In this document: one piece after another, positions 50,974 to 59,150 of the stretch
Layout: each line of letters opens with the position of its first letter
Position numbering within the stretch: the stretch's first letter is position 1
Assembly: GCA_038249195.1 (NCBI GenBank)
Contig: JBBRWM010000003.1
Span: 186,001 to 250,000, forward strand
Source: JAOUEA01 sp038249195
GTDB lineage: Bacteria; Actinomycetota; UBA4738; HRBIN12
DNA length: 64,000 bases
Direction of reading: 5' to 3'
Program-made: the position numbers and the translations under genes
Notes under the pieces: generated by a model
The model's database searches: none
Seen by the model: only the letters and a program-made list of their open reading frames with translations
What the model was told of the DNA's origin: nothing

Positions 50974-51570
50974 CTACCACCCGAGGACGTCGTCGTCGCC
51001 TTCGAGCTCGATGCCGAGCCCGTCGGCGAGCCTGTTCACGTATGCGAAGTAACCCGTGATCATGTTGACGTCGAGGATGTCCCGATCGGAGAGGCCTGCG
51101 CGGCGCATGGGCTCCAGGTCCGACTCGGCCATGTCCCGCGGCGTCATCGTGAGCTTGAGCGCGTAATCGCAGATCGCTCGTTCACGGTCCGTGATCGATG
51201 CTTGGGCGTGATCCTCGATGATTTCGGCCACAAGGTCGGGTCGCGTGCGGCGAGTGAGGCGGCCCAAACTGACCGCGTGGTGACGCGTTCAATAGTGGCA
51301 CTCGTTCGCGACGGAGACCACCACGCCGATCATCTCCCGCTCCGGGCGAAGGAGGCCTCCCTTGCCGTGCATGAGCGTTCGGTACAGCCGCGCGTGGTCG
51401 TGCATCGTCTCCGGATGCAGGCTGTGGATCTTGAGGACGTTGTCGACCATGCCGGTCTGCGGGCTGCGGTACTCGTCGTACGCGTCGGCGAGGCGTCCGG
51501 CCGCCTCGGCTTCGGCGATCACATCGATCCATGCGAGACGATCCTGTCCGGATGACGCATCCTTCGACAC
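50974..51570 (-). CDS. AhpD-like/peroxidase-related protein, probable selenoprotein (in-frame TGA = Sec94)
   Basis: Read through the TGA at 51289-51291, the frame encodes 198 residues of the carboxymuconolactone decarboxylase/AhpD-like peroxidase-related family. Upstream of TGA: LLRPEREMIGVVVSVANECHY; downstream: TRHHAVSLGRL, then LTMTPRDMAESDLEPMRRAG and LSDRDILDVNMITGYFAYVN, which match the family's two halves. The family motif CxxC-x-x-H reads C91-H-Y-U94-T-R-H-H, so TGA replaces the second redox cysteine. A hairpin at 51259-51276 meets bacterial SECIS rules. The GTG at 51570 follows AGGAGGG. Without Sec insertion the product would be a 93-residue fragment. Confidence 0.75.
51259..51276 (-). 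promoter_or_regulatory. Candidate bacterial SECIS hairpin
   Basis: In the mRNA, GCGGUC and GGCCGC pair over 6 bp (one G-U) around loop AGUUUG. The loop begins 18 nt after the UGA and has G at its second position, within published bacterial SECIS limits (16-37 nt; G among the first two loop bases). Confidence 0.6.
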
Positions 51571-51647
51571 CGAAGCCCTCCTACCCGTTCTCAGGCTCGA
51601 CCTGTACGAGTCGATCGTCACCGCACCAGCAACCTCAACCCCTGGAC

Positions 51648-52076
51648 CTAGCCGCCCTCGACGACCTCCTTGAGGCCGATCAGCATCTTCTCCCAGTTCA
51701 AGCGTGCGTGTTCGGCTTCTTCCTCGGTCGCGTTGTTGTCTTGGCTGAGTGAGATACGGGTCTGCTCACCGCGCTCGTCGATCGTGTACGAGAGCGTGTG
51801 GTAATTCGCCGGAACGTCTTCCTTGCCGCTGAGAGGGCTGAAGTGCGTGACCTCGAGATGGCGCTTCGGCTCGATCTCGACGATGGTTCCGTGATCCTCG
51901 TACTCCTTGCCTTCGTACTCGCCCCTCCACACGATCGGGCCGCCCGGCTCCCAGTCCGTCTCGACGCGGGACCCGAACATGTATCGCTGGATCTGGTCCG
52001 GATCGGTGAGGGCTTCCCAAACCTTCCCGGCTGAGGCGTTGACCTCGATCTCCGCGGTAGCTACGTGGTCGACCAT
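51648..52076 (-). CDS. AHSA1/SRPBCC domain protein
   Basis: The 142-residue protein is a START-like fold: ATAEIEVNASAGKVWEALTD, PGGPIVWRGEYEGKEYEDHG and the C-terminal helix EEAEHARLNWEKMLIGLKEV are diagnostic of the AHSA1 family. These bind hydrophobic ligands or act in stress responses. AAGGAG precedes the ATG at 52076. It lies upstream of the selenoprotein gene on the same strand, 77 bp away. Confidence 0.9.
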   Translation of the reverse strand: MVDHVATAEIEVNASAGKVWEALTDPDQIQRYMFGSRVETDWEPGGPIVWRGEYEGKEYEDHGTIVEIEPKRHLEVTHFSPLSGKEDVPANYHTLSYTIDERGEQTRISLSQDNNATEEEAEHARLNWEKMLIGLKEVVEGG

Positions 52077-52220
52077 GGAGTCTCCTTCCGTCTGCCCGTC
52101 GGGGGCTGTACCCGTACTTTCGAGACGGCAAACGAGCGCTCCCATCCAGTTGCCCGGGCTTGGGGTCTCGCCCCCGCTTGCCCCTCCGAGGTCTCGATTC
52201 CTGATCATCGTCGCTAGGGA

Positions 52221-52226
52221 TACCAT
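52221..52226 (+). promoter_or_regulatory. -10 box (TACCAT), leaderless TfoX gene
   Basis: TACCAT ends 7 nt before the GTG at 52234. Confidence 0.4.
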
Positions 52227-52233
52227 CACGACC

Positions 52234-52569
52234 GTGGCGTACGACGAGGATCTCGCCGACCGCATCCGAGCGCTGCTCGAGAGCGAAGGCGCCCTGACCG
52301 AGAAGAAGATGTTCGGCGGCCTGGCGTTCCTGATCGGCGGCAACATGGCCGTCGCAGCGAGCAGTCAGGGCGGCCTGCTGGTGCGCGCCGATCCGGGCAC
52401 GTCTGACACGCTGCTGAAGTCCAAGGGTGCCCGGCTGATGGAGATGCGCGGTCGCCAGATGCAGGGCTGGCTCCGCGTGGAAGACGAGGCCGTCCGCACG
52501 AAGCGCCAGCTCGAGAGGTGGGTCCGCGTCGGCGCGACCTACGCGAGGACTCTGCCTCCGAAGCGGTAG
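52234..52569 (+). CDS. TfoX N-terminal domain protein
   Basis: The 111 residues match the TfoX N-terminal domain: AYDEDLADRIRALLES, EKKMFGGLAFLIGGNMAVAA and the C-terminal WVRVGATYARTLPPKR. The C-terminal TfoX helix-hairpin-helix domain of the competence regulator is absent, as in most actinobacterial homologues, whose function is unknown. The GTG is supported by homologue starts and a -10 box 7 nt upstream. Confidence 0.88.
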   Translation: MAYDEDLADRIRALLESEGALTEKKMFGGLAFLIGGNMAVAASSQGGLLVRADPGTSDTLLKSKGARLMEMRGRQMQGWLRVEDEAVRTKRQLERWVRVGATYARTLPPKR

Positions 52570-52582
52570 TCGACGGTTCACA

Positions 52583-52651
52583 GATCGTGCGGGCGACGAT
52601 CTTGCCGGCGTGTCCCTGCTCGAGGTAGCGCACGGCGTCGGGTCGGATCCC
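52583..52651 (-). pseudogene. Remnant of a quinone-oxidoreductase/alcohol-dehydrogenase C-terminus
   Basis: One minus-strand frame reads GIRPDAVRYLEQGHAGKIV, the typical last helix and strand of NADPH:quinone reductase-type MDR enzymes. It has no upstream domain and no stop at the expected end, so it is a ~23-codon relic. It lies just downstream of tRNA-Ser(GCT), a common site of past insertions or deletions. Confidence 0.45.
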
Positions 52652-52721
52652 TGGCCCAGATCTCCAGCCGACGACGGGTAGAGATCCGGATCGAGCCGGG
52701 ATGGGTTGAGTGAACGCCCGG

Positions 52722-52810
52722 CGGAGACGCCGGGATTCGAACCCGGGAGGGACGGTTAAGTCCCTAACCGCTTAGCAGGCGGCTCCTTTCGGCCACTCAG
52801 GCACGTCTCC
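52722..52810 (-). tRNA. tRNA-Ser(GCT)
   Basis: Acceptor GGAGACG/CGTCTCC, anticodon loop CTGCTAA, long variable arm (TAGGGACTTAACCGTCCCT) and T-loop GTTCGAATC. CCA is not encoded. Confidence 0.96.
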
Positions 52811-52860
52811 GCCCTCGATTGTAGGGAACACGGCGCCGCGGGGCCTCCGGGTGGCCCGGG

Positions 52861-52866
52861 TAGGCT
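52861..52866 (+). promoter_or_regulatory. -10 box (TAGGCT), leaderless FAD oxidoreductase
   Basis: TAGGCT ends 8 nt before the GTG at 52875. Confidence 0.45.
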
Positions 52867-52874
52867 CCGCGTCG

Positions 52875-54041
52875 GTGGCAGACATCCTCGTGATCGGCGG
52901 CGGCATCATCGGCGCAGCGTGCGCGTCGGAGTTCGCGCGACGGGGCGCCGACGTCACGCTGGTCGAACGTGACGAGCTCGCGGCGCATGCCTCCGGGCGG
53001 AACCAGGGCCTGTGGATCCTGCCGGACGATGCGGCCACGGTCGCGATGGCCCGCCTCAGCCTGGGGCGATACGTCGAGGTGGCCTCCGAGGCTCCGATCG
53101 ACGTTCAGCTCGACCCGGAGCCCATCGGAGAGATCTTGGTCGCGCGCGACGACGCCGAGCGGGCCACCGCCGTGGCCGCCGTCGAGCTCGCCGAACGCGA
53201 GGGCGTCCGGGTGGACCCCCTCGGCCCCGCGGCGCTCACCGAGGCCGAGCCCGCGATCGAGGGTGAGGTCGTCGACGCCTGGTTGATCCACAGCGGGCAC
53301 CGGCTGGATCCAGGGGCGCTCACGGTCGCGCTCGCCCTGGACGGCCGCGCGCACGGGGCCACGGTGCGGCACCACCTCAACGCGCGCGCCCTGGCCCGCC
53401 GCGGCGACCGTGTCGTCGGGGCCGTGACGGATGACGGCGTCATCGAGGCGGGCACGACCGTGGTTGCGGGGGGTCCTTGGTCATCGACGCTGCTCGAGCC
53501 GATAGGGGTGACCCTGCCCGTCACCGGCGCTCGTGGCTGGTTGATCAGGTTGGGCCCAGCACCGATCCACATCGGACACCTCGTGCGCGCCGAACCACCC
53601 GTGGACCACCGCCAGGGTCGCGCGCCCGACCGTCCTCGCGTGAGCGAGATCCTGCGGGACGGCACGCCGAGGAGCGAGGTCGCGACGGTCGTGCTTCCTC
53701 GACGCGACGGCTCGGTGCTGGTCGGCTCATCTCGGCAGGTCTGGATGACGCCTGAGCCGACAGAGGCAGACGTCCTGGGTCGCATGCTCGCGGCGACCAC
53801 GCGGCTGATGCCCACTCTTCGCGAGGCGGGTGTCGTCTCGACCTGGTGGGGCGTGCGCCCACTCAGCCCCGATGAGCGGCCTTTCGTCGGCCTGGTCATG
53901 GACGGGTTGGCGGTTGCCACCGGCCACGGCTCCGAAGGGGTGATCCTCGGCGCCGGCTCCGCGGCGCTCCTGGCCGCTCAGATCGCGGGCGAAGAGACGC
54001 CATTCGAGGCGAGGCCATTCGCTCCACTGCGCTTCGCCTAG
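52875..54041 (+). CDS. FAD-dependent oxidoreductase (D-amino-acid/glycine oxidase family)
   Basis: A 388-residue DAO-family flavoprotein. The N-terminus is ADILVIGGGIIGAACASEFA, the FAD-binding GxGxxG, followed by VTLVERDELAAHASGRNQG. Later are VVAGGPWSSTLLEPIGV and, near the end, GLAVATGHGSEGVILGAGSA, also typical. The amine substrate is unclear. Start GTG at 52875 puts the dinucleotide loop near residue 8, as in homologues. The stop shares CTAG with the convergent P1 peptidase; a D-aminopeptidase next to an amino-acid oxidase suggests, but does not prove, D-amino-acid use. Confidence 0.88.
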   Translation: MADILVIGGGIIGAACASEFARRGADVTLVERDELAAHASGRNQGLWILPDDAATVAMARLSLGRYVEVASEAPIDVQLDPEPIGEILVARDDAERATAVAAVELAEREGVRVDPLGPAALTEAEPAIEGEVVDAWLIHSGHRLDPGALTVALALDGRAHGATVRHHLNARALARRGDRVVGAVTDDGVIEAGTTVVAGGPWSSTLLEPIGVTLPVTGARGWLIRLGPAPIHIGHLVRAEPPVDHRQGRAPDRPRVSEILRDGTPRSEVATVVLPRRDGSVLVGSSRQVWMTPEPTEADVLGRMLAATTRLMPTLREAGVVSTWWGVRPLSPDERPFVGLVMDGLAVATGHGSEGVILGAGSAALLAAQIAGEETPFEARPFAPLRFA

Positions 54042-55123
54042 CCCGAGAGCCTCCCGGCACGCTCCAAGATGGCGAGCGTTCGATCCACGGGCAACGCGAA
54101 CAGGGTGTTGCCGCCACGTCCCACCGTCGTCTCGGCGGCGAACAGGGCGTTCGCGACGGCTTCCTGCGTGGCGTCCACCGTGGCCTCGAAGATCCGACTC
54201 AACAGGTAGGGCGAACCGAGCGGGCCGTCCACGGCGGCGGCGATGGCGACCGTCGGCGTCGCGGCCGTGAGACGGTTGCCCGTGGAGAAGGCAAGCATCT
54301 GCTCGCCGCTGCCGTTGGATGCGTGCGAACCGGTTGCGGCAAGGCCCATCCCGCCGCGCTCGGCAACGCGCCTGAGCTGGTGCGGCAATAGCGGCGCGTC
54401 CGTGGCAACGATCACCACGCACGATCCCTCGCGGTGTTCGATCGGCATCAGGTCGTCCAACTCCCGTCCCAGCGGAACCCCGTCGATCCGCAGGTTCGCG
54501 CGGTCGCCATAGTTCGTAAGGACCAGGACCCCGACCGTGGGCGCCCCGTCGATATCTGGCAGGGCCCGGGACGACGTGCCGATCCCACCCTTGAAATCGA
54601 AGCACTGCATCCCGGTGCCGGCGCCGACACACCCCTCGGCCACGGACCCACCCACGGCCGCGTCGAGGGCCGCCGCCACGTCCTCGTCGCTCAGCGGGAA
54701 GGAGAGGATGTCGTTCAGGAGCGAGTCGTCGCACTCGGAGATCACCGGCATGACCTGTTCCGCGGCTCCGGGGCTGCGACCGGCCATCCATCGCAGCGTG
54801 GCGTCGTAGGCCTTCCCGATCTGTTGGGACGACGTGAGCACCACGGGGCTCATCAACACACCCCACTCGCGCAGCTGGTTGACGCCGATGAGTTCGCCGT
54901 ACCCGTTGAGGATGTGCGTGCCCGCATACACCCATTCGTCCCAGGGGTTGGCGGCGTGCGGGAAGATCGCTGTGACGCCCGTACGTACTGCGTGCTCGCC
55001 GTCGCCTCGGATGAGCGTGCAGTGCCCGACGCGGACGCCCGGTACGTCCGTGATGGCGTTCAGCGGGCCGGGGGAGCCGGACCCGATGCGGATCCCGTGG
55101 TCGCGAGCACGAGGGTTGGTCAT
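54038..55123 (-). CDS. P1 family peptidase (DmpA/BapA type, S58)
   Basis: Family members are self-cleaving N-terminal-nucleophile aminopeptidases that act on D-, beta- or amide substrates. The 361 residues have ITDVPGVRVGHCTL, EGCVGAGTGMQCFDFKGGIG, LVLTNYGDRANLRIDGVPLG and SHASNGSGEQMLAFST, in which the Asn-Gly-Ser before Gly marks the autocleavage site. GRGGNTLFALP is near the C-terminus. It is intact, unlike the fragment at 34492-35202. No signal peptide. Confidence 0.92.
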   Translation of the reverse strand: MTNPRARDHGIRIGSGSPGPLNAITDVPGVRVGHCTLIRGDGEHAVRTGVTAIFPHAANPWDEWVYAGTHILNGYGELIGVNQLREWGVLMSPVVLTSSQQIGKAYDATLRWMAGRSPGAAEQVMPVISECDDSLLNDILSFPLSDEDVAAALDAAVGGSVAEGCVGAGTGMQCFDFKGGIGTSSRALPDIDGAPTVGVLVLTNYGDRANLRIDGVPLGRELDDLMPIEHREGSCVVIVATDAPLLPHQLRRVAERGGMGLAATGSHASNGSGEQMLAFSTGNRLTAATPTVAIAAAVDGPLGSPYLLSRIFEATVDATQEAVANALFAAETTVGRGGNTLFALPVDRTLAILERAGRLSG

Positions 55124-55181
55124 GAGCAGGCCGCATCGTACCGGTCCGCACGAGGGAAGGCAGCCTGCTCGCGGGGTGCGC

Positions 55182-55187
55182 TAGGAT
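55182..55187 (+). promoter_or_regulatory. -10 box (TAGGAT) upstream of hemA
   Basis: TAGGAT lies 16 nt before the ATG at 55204 and would start the hemACD operon with a leader of about 10 nt. Confidence 0.4.
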
Positions 55188-55203
55188 GCCGGTCCACCTG
55201 CTC

Positions 55204-56478
55204 ATGGCCATCCTCACCCTCGGGGTCTCTTTCCGTCGCGCGCCCATCGAGTTGCTCGAGCAGCTCTCGTTCACCGACGACGACCTCACGAAGGCGTACC
55301 GTCGCGTCCGCGACACAACGGCGCTCGAGGAGACCGTGATCCTGTCCACGTGCAATCGCGTGGAGATCACCGCGAGCGTGCCCGGTTATCACACGGGGTT
55401 CATGGAGCTGAAGCGCCTCCTGGCCGAAACGCGAGGCGTCGAACCCGACCTGCTGGGCGAACCTCTCTATGCGCACTGGGAGCACGAAGCGGCGGATCAT
55501 CTGTTCGCCGTGGCGGCGGGACTCGATTCGATGGTCCTGGGCGAAACGCAGATCTCGGCACAGGTCCGCGACGCGCTCCGCCGCGCCCACGAGGAGGAGG
55601 CTGCCGGTTCGGCCCTGACCGGCCTGTTCCAGGCTGCGGTGCGCGCGGGGCGCCGCGTGCGTCAGGAGACATCGCTCGGTGCGGCCCCCGATGCATTCGT
55701 GGAGATGGGTGTCGATCTCGCGGAGGGTGCGCTCGGCACCGTCGTGGGCCGGGAGGCGGTCGTGTTGGGGGCGGGGCAGATGGCTTCGCTCGCCGTCGCG
55801 CATCTGCGCCGCCGCGGTGTGGGGACGATTCGGATCCTCAACCGGTCGCTCGAACGAGCGCGCTCGCTCGCGGATCGCACGGGCGCCGAACCCGGCGACC
55901 TCGACACCCTGCCCGAAGCCATCGCGGGTGCCGATCTGGTCGTGAGCGCGACCGGCGCCGCAGGGATCGTGGTGCAGACCGGGGCCGTGGCGGACGCGAT
56001 GCGCGATCGCGAGGGCCGGCCGTTGGTCGTCGTCGACCTCGCGGTGCCCCACGACGTGGAGTCGGAGGTCGCCGGCGTCACCGGCGTCCACCTCCTCGAC
56101 ATCATGAAGCTACGTGAGCGACTCATCGAGCAGAGCGAGGGGACGGCCGCGGACATCAGCGCGGCGCAGGTGATCGTGGAAGAGGAGGTTCGGCGCTACG
56201 AGGTGAACAGGCGCAGCGATGAGCTCGCTCCGTTGATCATCGCGTTGCGTCGGCGTGGCGATGAGGCCATGCGTGTCGAGCTCGACCGGTACGGCTCCCG
56301 CCTGAGCGCGCTGACGGCCGATGAGCGCGAAGCCGTGCATGCGGCGGCGCGCGGCATCGTCGCGAAGCTCCTGCACGATCCGATCGTCCAGCTCAAGGAG
56401 CGCTCGGAGCCCGGCACCGAGGGCCGACACGCCCGCATGCTCGCCGAGCTCTTCGGCATCGACACTCCGGCTGAGTGA
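55204..56478 (+). CDS. hemA: Glutamyl-tRNA reductase
   Basis: Reduces glutamyl-tRNA to glutamate-1-semialdehyde, the first committed step of the C5 heme pathway. The 424 residues have the catalytic cysteine in VILSTCNRVE, SMVLGETQISAQVRDA, the Rossmann loop VLGAGQMASLAV and the dimerisation helix near the C-terminus. The ATG at 55204 is chosen because homologues start about six residues before the first strand; an ATG at 55186 adds six residues. The stop overlaps the hemC start (GTGA). Confidence 0.96.
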   Translation: MAILTLGVSFRRAPIELLEQLSFTDDDLTKAYRRVRDTTALEETVILSTCNRVEITASVPGYHTGFMELKRLLAETRGVEPDLLGEPLYAHWEHEAADHLFAVAAGLDSMVLGETQISAQVRDALRRAHEEEAAGSALTGLFQAAVRAGRRVRQETSLGAAPDAFVEMGVDLAEGALGTVVGREAVVLGAGQMASLAVAHLRRRGVGTIRILNRSLERARSLADRTGAEPGDLDTLPEAIAGADLVVSATGAAGIVVQTGAVADAMRDREGRPLVVVDLAVPHDVESEVAGVTGVHLLDIMKLRERLIEQSEGTAADISAAQVIVEEEVRRYEVNRRSDELAPLIIALRRRGDEAMRVELDRYGSRLSALTADEREAVHAAARGIVAKLLHDPIVQLKERSEPGTEGRHARMLAELFGIDTPAE

Positions 56479-57374
56479 GCCCGCTGCGGATCGGCACCCG
56501 CCGCTCGAGGCTGGCGATCGCCCAGGCCGAACTCGTCCGGGACCTCTTGGTCGGCATCGGCGCCGAAGCCGAGATCGTTCCTATGACCACGTCGGGAGAC
56601 GAGGGGAAGCCTGCCGAGTCGTCCGCGCAGGGTCTGAAAGGGCTTTGGACGGACACGATCCTGGACGCGCTCGAGGCCGGGACGCTGGACCTCGCCGTGC
56701 ATTCCGCCAAAGATCTGCCGGCCGAGGAGGACGACGGGTTCGTGATCGGCGCGGTCCCCGAACGTAGCGATCCTTTCGATGTCTTGATCGCGCGCGGCAA
56801 GAACCTCCCGCCGCGGGCGGTGGTGGGCACCTCATCGCTACGGCGTCGCGCCCAGCTCCTCGCCTCCTTCCCGGGCTTCGTGGTGGCCGACCTGCGCGGG
56901 AACGTGGACACCCGGCTTGGCAAGCTTGCCGACGGGGAGGTCGACGCCGCCGTGCTCGCGGCCGCCGGGCTCGCACGCTTGGCGGTTGAACCGGCATTCG
57001 CCAGGACGCTCACGGTCGAGGAGATGGTGCCCGCCCCCGGCCAGGGAGCCCTCGCGATCCAATGCCGCGACGACGACGAGAGCACGGCCTCCGCCCTGCA
57101 AGCGATCGATCATGGGCCGTCCCACGCAGCGCTGAACGCAGAGCGGTCCCTCATGTGGCGCCTCGGCGGCGGATGTGCGCTCCCCTTGGGCGCCTATGCC
57201 GAGTGGCGGGACGACACGCTGCATCTGGTAGCCCTGGTGGCGACGCCCGAGGGCGACCGGCTGCTCCGGGCGCAGGCCGAGGGCGACGAGCCCGAAGCAG
57301 TGGCACGCGACGCCGCCCGGGAGCTTATCGAGCAGGGCGCCGAAGAGATCCTGGCCGAGGTCCGCGAGACGTGA
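56475..57374 (+). CDS. hemC: Porphobilinogen deaminase (hydroxymethylbilane synthase)
   Basis: Condenses four porphobilinogens into hydroxymethylbilane. The 299 residues have RIGTRRSRLAIAQAELVRDL, HSAKDLPAEEDDGF, VGTSSLRRRAQLLA and the dipyrromethane-attachment cysteine in LGGGCALPLGAYA. GTG start overlapping the hemA stop. Followed by hemD, again with a 4-bp overlap. Confidence 0.97.
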   Translation: MSPLRIGTRRSRLAIAQAELVRDLLVGIGAEAEIVPMTTSGDEGKPAESSAQGLKGLWTDTILDALEAGTLDLAVHSAKDLPAEEDDGFVIGAVPERSDPFDVLIARGKNLPPRAVVGTSSLRRRAQLLASFPGFVVADLRGNVDTRLGKLADGEVDAAVLAAAGLARLAVEPAFARTLTVEEMVPAPGQGALAIQCRDDDESTASALQAIDHGPSHAALNAERSLMWRLGGGCALPLGAYAEWRDDTLHLVALVATPEGDRLLRAQAEGDEPEAVARDAARELIEQGAEEILAEVRET

Positions 57375-58144
57375 GCGGAAGGCGACGGGTCGGCAGGACG
57401 CTCGCTGGTCGAACCGTCATCGTCACGCGTCCGGTGGAACCGTCGGACCCGTTGGTCAAGTACCTTGACCAACGTGGTGCGACGACCATCGCGGCTCCGG
57501 CGATCACGATCGCCCCGATCCGCAGCGCCGCGCTCACGTCGGCGTTGCGCGAACTGGCGACTGGAAGGTACGCGTGGCTCACGGTCACGAGCCGCGCCAC
57601 GGTCGACATGCTCGCTGCTCGCCTGAGCGCCCCGGACGAGGTCCAAGCCCGCGTCGCGGTCATCGGCGAAGGGACGGCGACGGCCTTTCGGCGCTGGGCC
57701 GGGCGCGATCCCGACCTCCAACCGAGCACGTTCACCACCGCGGCGCTCGCACGGGCCTTCCCGCGCGGCGACGGTCGCGTCCTGTGTGCCCGGGCCGACA
57801 TCGCGCCCGCCGGCCTGGAGGCGGCGCTGGGGTCGAAGGGCTGGCGTCCGGATCGCGTGGACGCGTACCGTACCGTCATGGCGCGGTCCCTGCCGGCGCG
57901 GGCGCGGGCCGCGCTGCGAGCCGGCGTCGTCGACGCCGTGACCTTCACGAGCGCCTCCACCGTGCGCGGGTTCGTCGGGGCGCTCGGAGCCGTGCGAGGT
58001 GCACCCAGGGTGGTGTGCATCGGCCCCGTCACCGCGAACGAAGCGCGCGTGCACGGGTTCAAGGTCGGGGCGGTCGCGCGGCCACACACGATCGAGGGGC
58101 TGGTGGCCGCGCTCGAACGTGTGCTCGCTCCGCTCGGCCCCTAG
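57371..58144 (+). CDS. hemD: Uroporphyrinogen-III synthase
   Basis: Closes and inverts ring D of hydroxymethylbilane. The family is poorly conserved; recognisable parts in these 257 residues are LAGRTVIVTRPVEPSDPLVK at the N-terminus, WLTVTSRATVDMLAARL, AVIGEGTATAFRRW and VDAVTFTSASTVRGFVGALG. Position between hemC and hemB confirms the call. The GTG overlaps the hemC stop. The final TAG is part of the predicted hemB -10 box. Confidence 0.92.
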   Translation: MSGRRRVGRTLAGRTVIVTRPVEPSDPLVKYLDQRGATTIAAPAITIAPIRSAALTSALRELATGRYAWLTVTSRATVDMLAARLSAPDEVQARVAVIGEGTATAFRRWAGRDPDLQPSTFTTAALARAFPRGDGRVLCARADIAPAGLEAALGSKGWRPDRVDAYRTVMARSLPARARAALRAGVVDAVTFTSASTVRGFVGALGAVRGAPRVVCIGPVTANEARVHGFKVGAVARPHTIEGLVAALERVLAPLGP

Positions 58145-58147
58145 AAT
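58142..58147 (+). promoter_or_regulatory. -10 box (TAGAAT), leaderless hemB
   Basis: TAGAAT ends 7 nt before the ATG at 58155 and includes the hemD stop codon. Confidence 0.5.
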
Positions 58148-58154
58148 CCCGCCC

Positions 58155-59138
58155 ATGACCTTCCCCCGGCAACGGCCGCGTCGGATGCGGCGCACGCCCG
58201 CCCTGCGCGCCCTCGTCCGCGAGACGTCTTTGGTCCCCGGGGACCTGATCGCCCCGCTCTTCGTCAAGGAGGGCGTGAGCGAACCGGTCCCGATCTCGTC
58301 GATGCCGGGACAGGTCCAGCACACCCTCGAGTCGCTCCGCAAGGAGATCGCCGACATCGCCGGCCTGGGCGTGAGCACGTTCATGTTGTTCGGCATCCCC
58401 ACCCACAAGGACCCCGAGGGCTCGCAGGCGTGGGATCCGCGCGGGATCGGCCAGCGAGCGATCGCGGTGGCGCGAGAGGAGTTGGGCGAAGACGGTGTGG
58501 TGATCGCCGACCTGTGCCTCGACGAATACACGGATCACGGGCACTGCGGCGTCCTCGCGGCCGACGGCTCCGTGGACAACGACGCGACGCTGGAGCGCTA
58601 CCGCAGGATCGCCGTTGCTCAGGCCGAGGCCGGCGTCCACCTCGTGGGCCCCAGCGGCATGATGGACGGCCAGGTCGCGGCCGTGCGCGAGGCCCTGGAT
58701 GGTGCCGGCCACCTCTACGTGGGCGTGATGGCCTACGCGGCGAAGTTCGCGAGCGCGTTCTACGGCCCCTTCCGGGAGGCGGCGGAGTGCGCTCCGGCCT
58801 TCGGCGATCGGGCGGGCTACCAGATGGACCCCGCCAACGCGAACGAGGCCGTGCGGGAGATCCGCATGGACATCGACGAGGGGGCGGACGTGGTCATGGT
58901 GAAGCCGGCGCTCCCCTACCTCGATGTGATCCGCGCGGCCAAAGACGCCACCGGCTTCCCCATGTCGGCCTACCAGGTGAGCGGCGAGTACGCGATGCTC
59001 AAGGCGGCGGCGCGGGCGGGGTGGCTCGACGAACGGCGGGCCACCCTCGAATCCCTGCGGTCGATCCGCCGCGCCGGCGCCGACCTCGTGCTGACGTATC
59101 ACGCCAAGGAAGCGGCGGGGTGGCTCGCGGGCGGCTGA
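58155..59138 (+). CDS. hemB: Porphobilinogen synthase (delta-aminolevulinate dehydratase)
   Basis: Joins two 5-aminolevulinates to porphobilinogen. The 327 residues have the active-site lysines in MAYAAKFASAFYGPFR and VKPALPYLDVI. The metal site reads DLCLDEYTDHGHCG: two of the three zinc cysteines of the DxCxCxxY type are present and the middle one is Asp, a mixed zinc/magnesium form known in some bacteria. The ATG is 10 bp after hemD. Confidence 0.96.
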   Translation: MTFPRQRPRRMRRTPALRALVRETSLVPGDLIAPLFVKEGVSEPVPISSMPGQVQHTLESLRKEIADIAGLGVSTFMLFGIPTHKDPEGSQAWDPRGIGQRAIAVAREELGEDGVVIADLCLDEYTDHGHCGVLAADGSVDNDATLERYRRIAVAQAEAGVHLVGPSGMMDGQVAAVREALDGAGHLYVGVMAYAAKFASAFYGPFREAAECAPAFGDRAGYQMDPANANEAVREIRMDIDEGADVVMVKPALPYLDVIRAAKDATGFPMSAYQVSGEYAMLKAAARAGWLDERRATLESLRSIRRAGADLVLTYHAKEAAGWLAGG

Positions 59139-59150
59139 CGGTCGGCGACC

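Noticed and set aside
22415..52810. Three tRNA-Ser genes as a possible tRNA array or duplicated block
   Set aside because: They are three different isoacceptors (GGA, CGA, GCT) scattered over 30 kb; no duplication is indicated.
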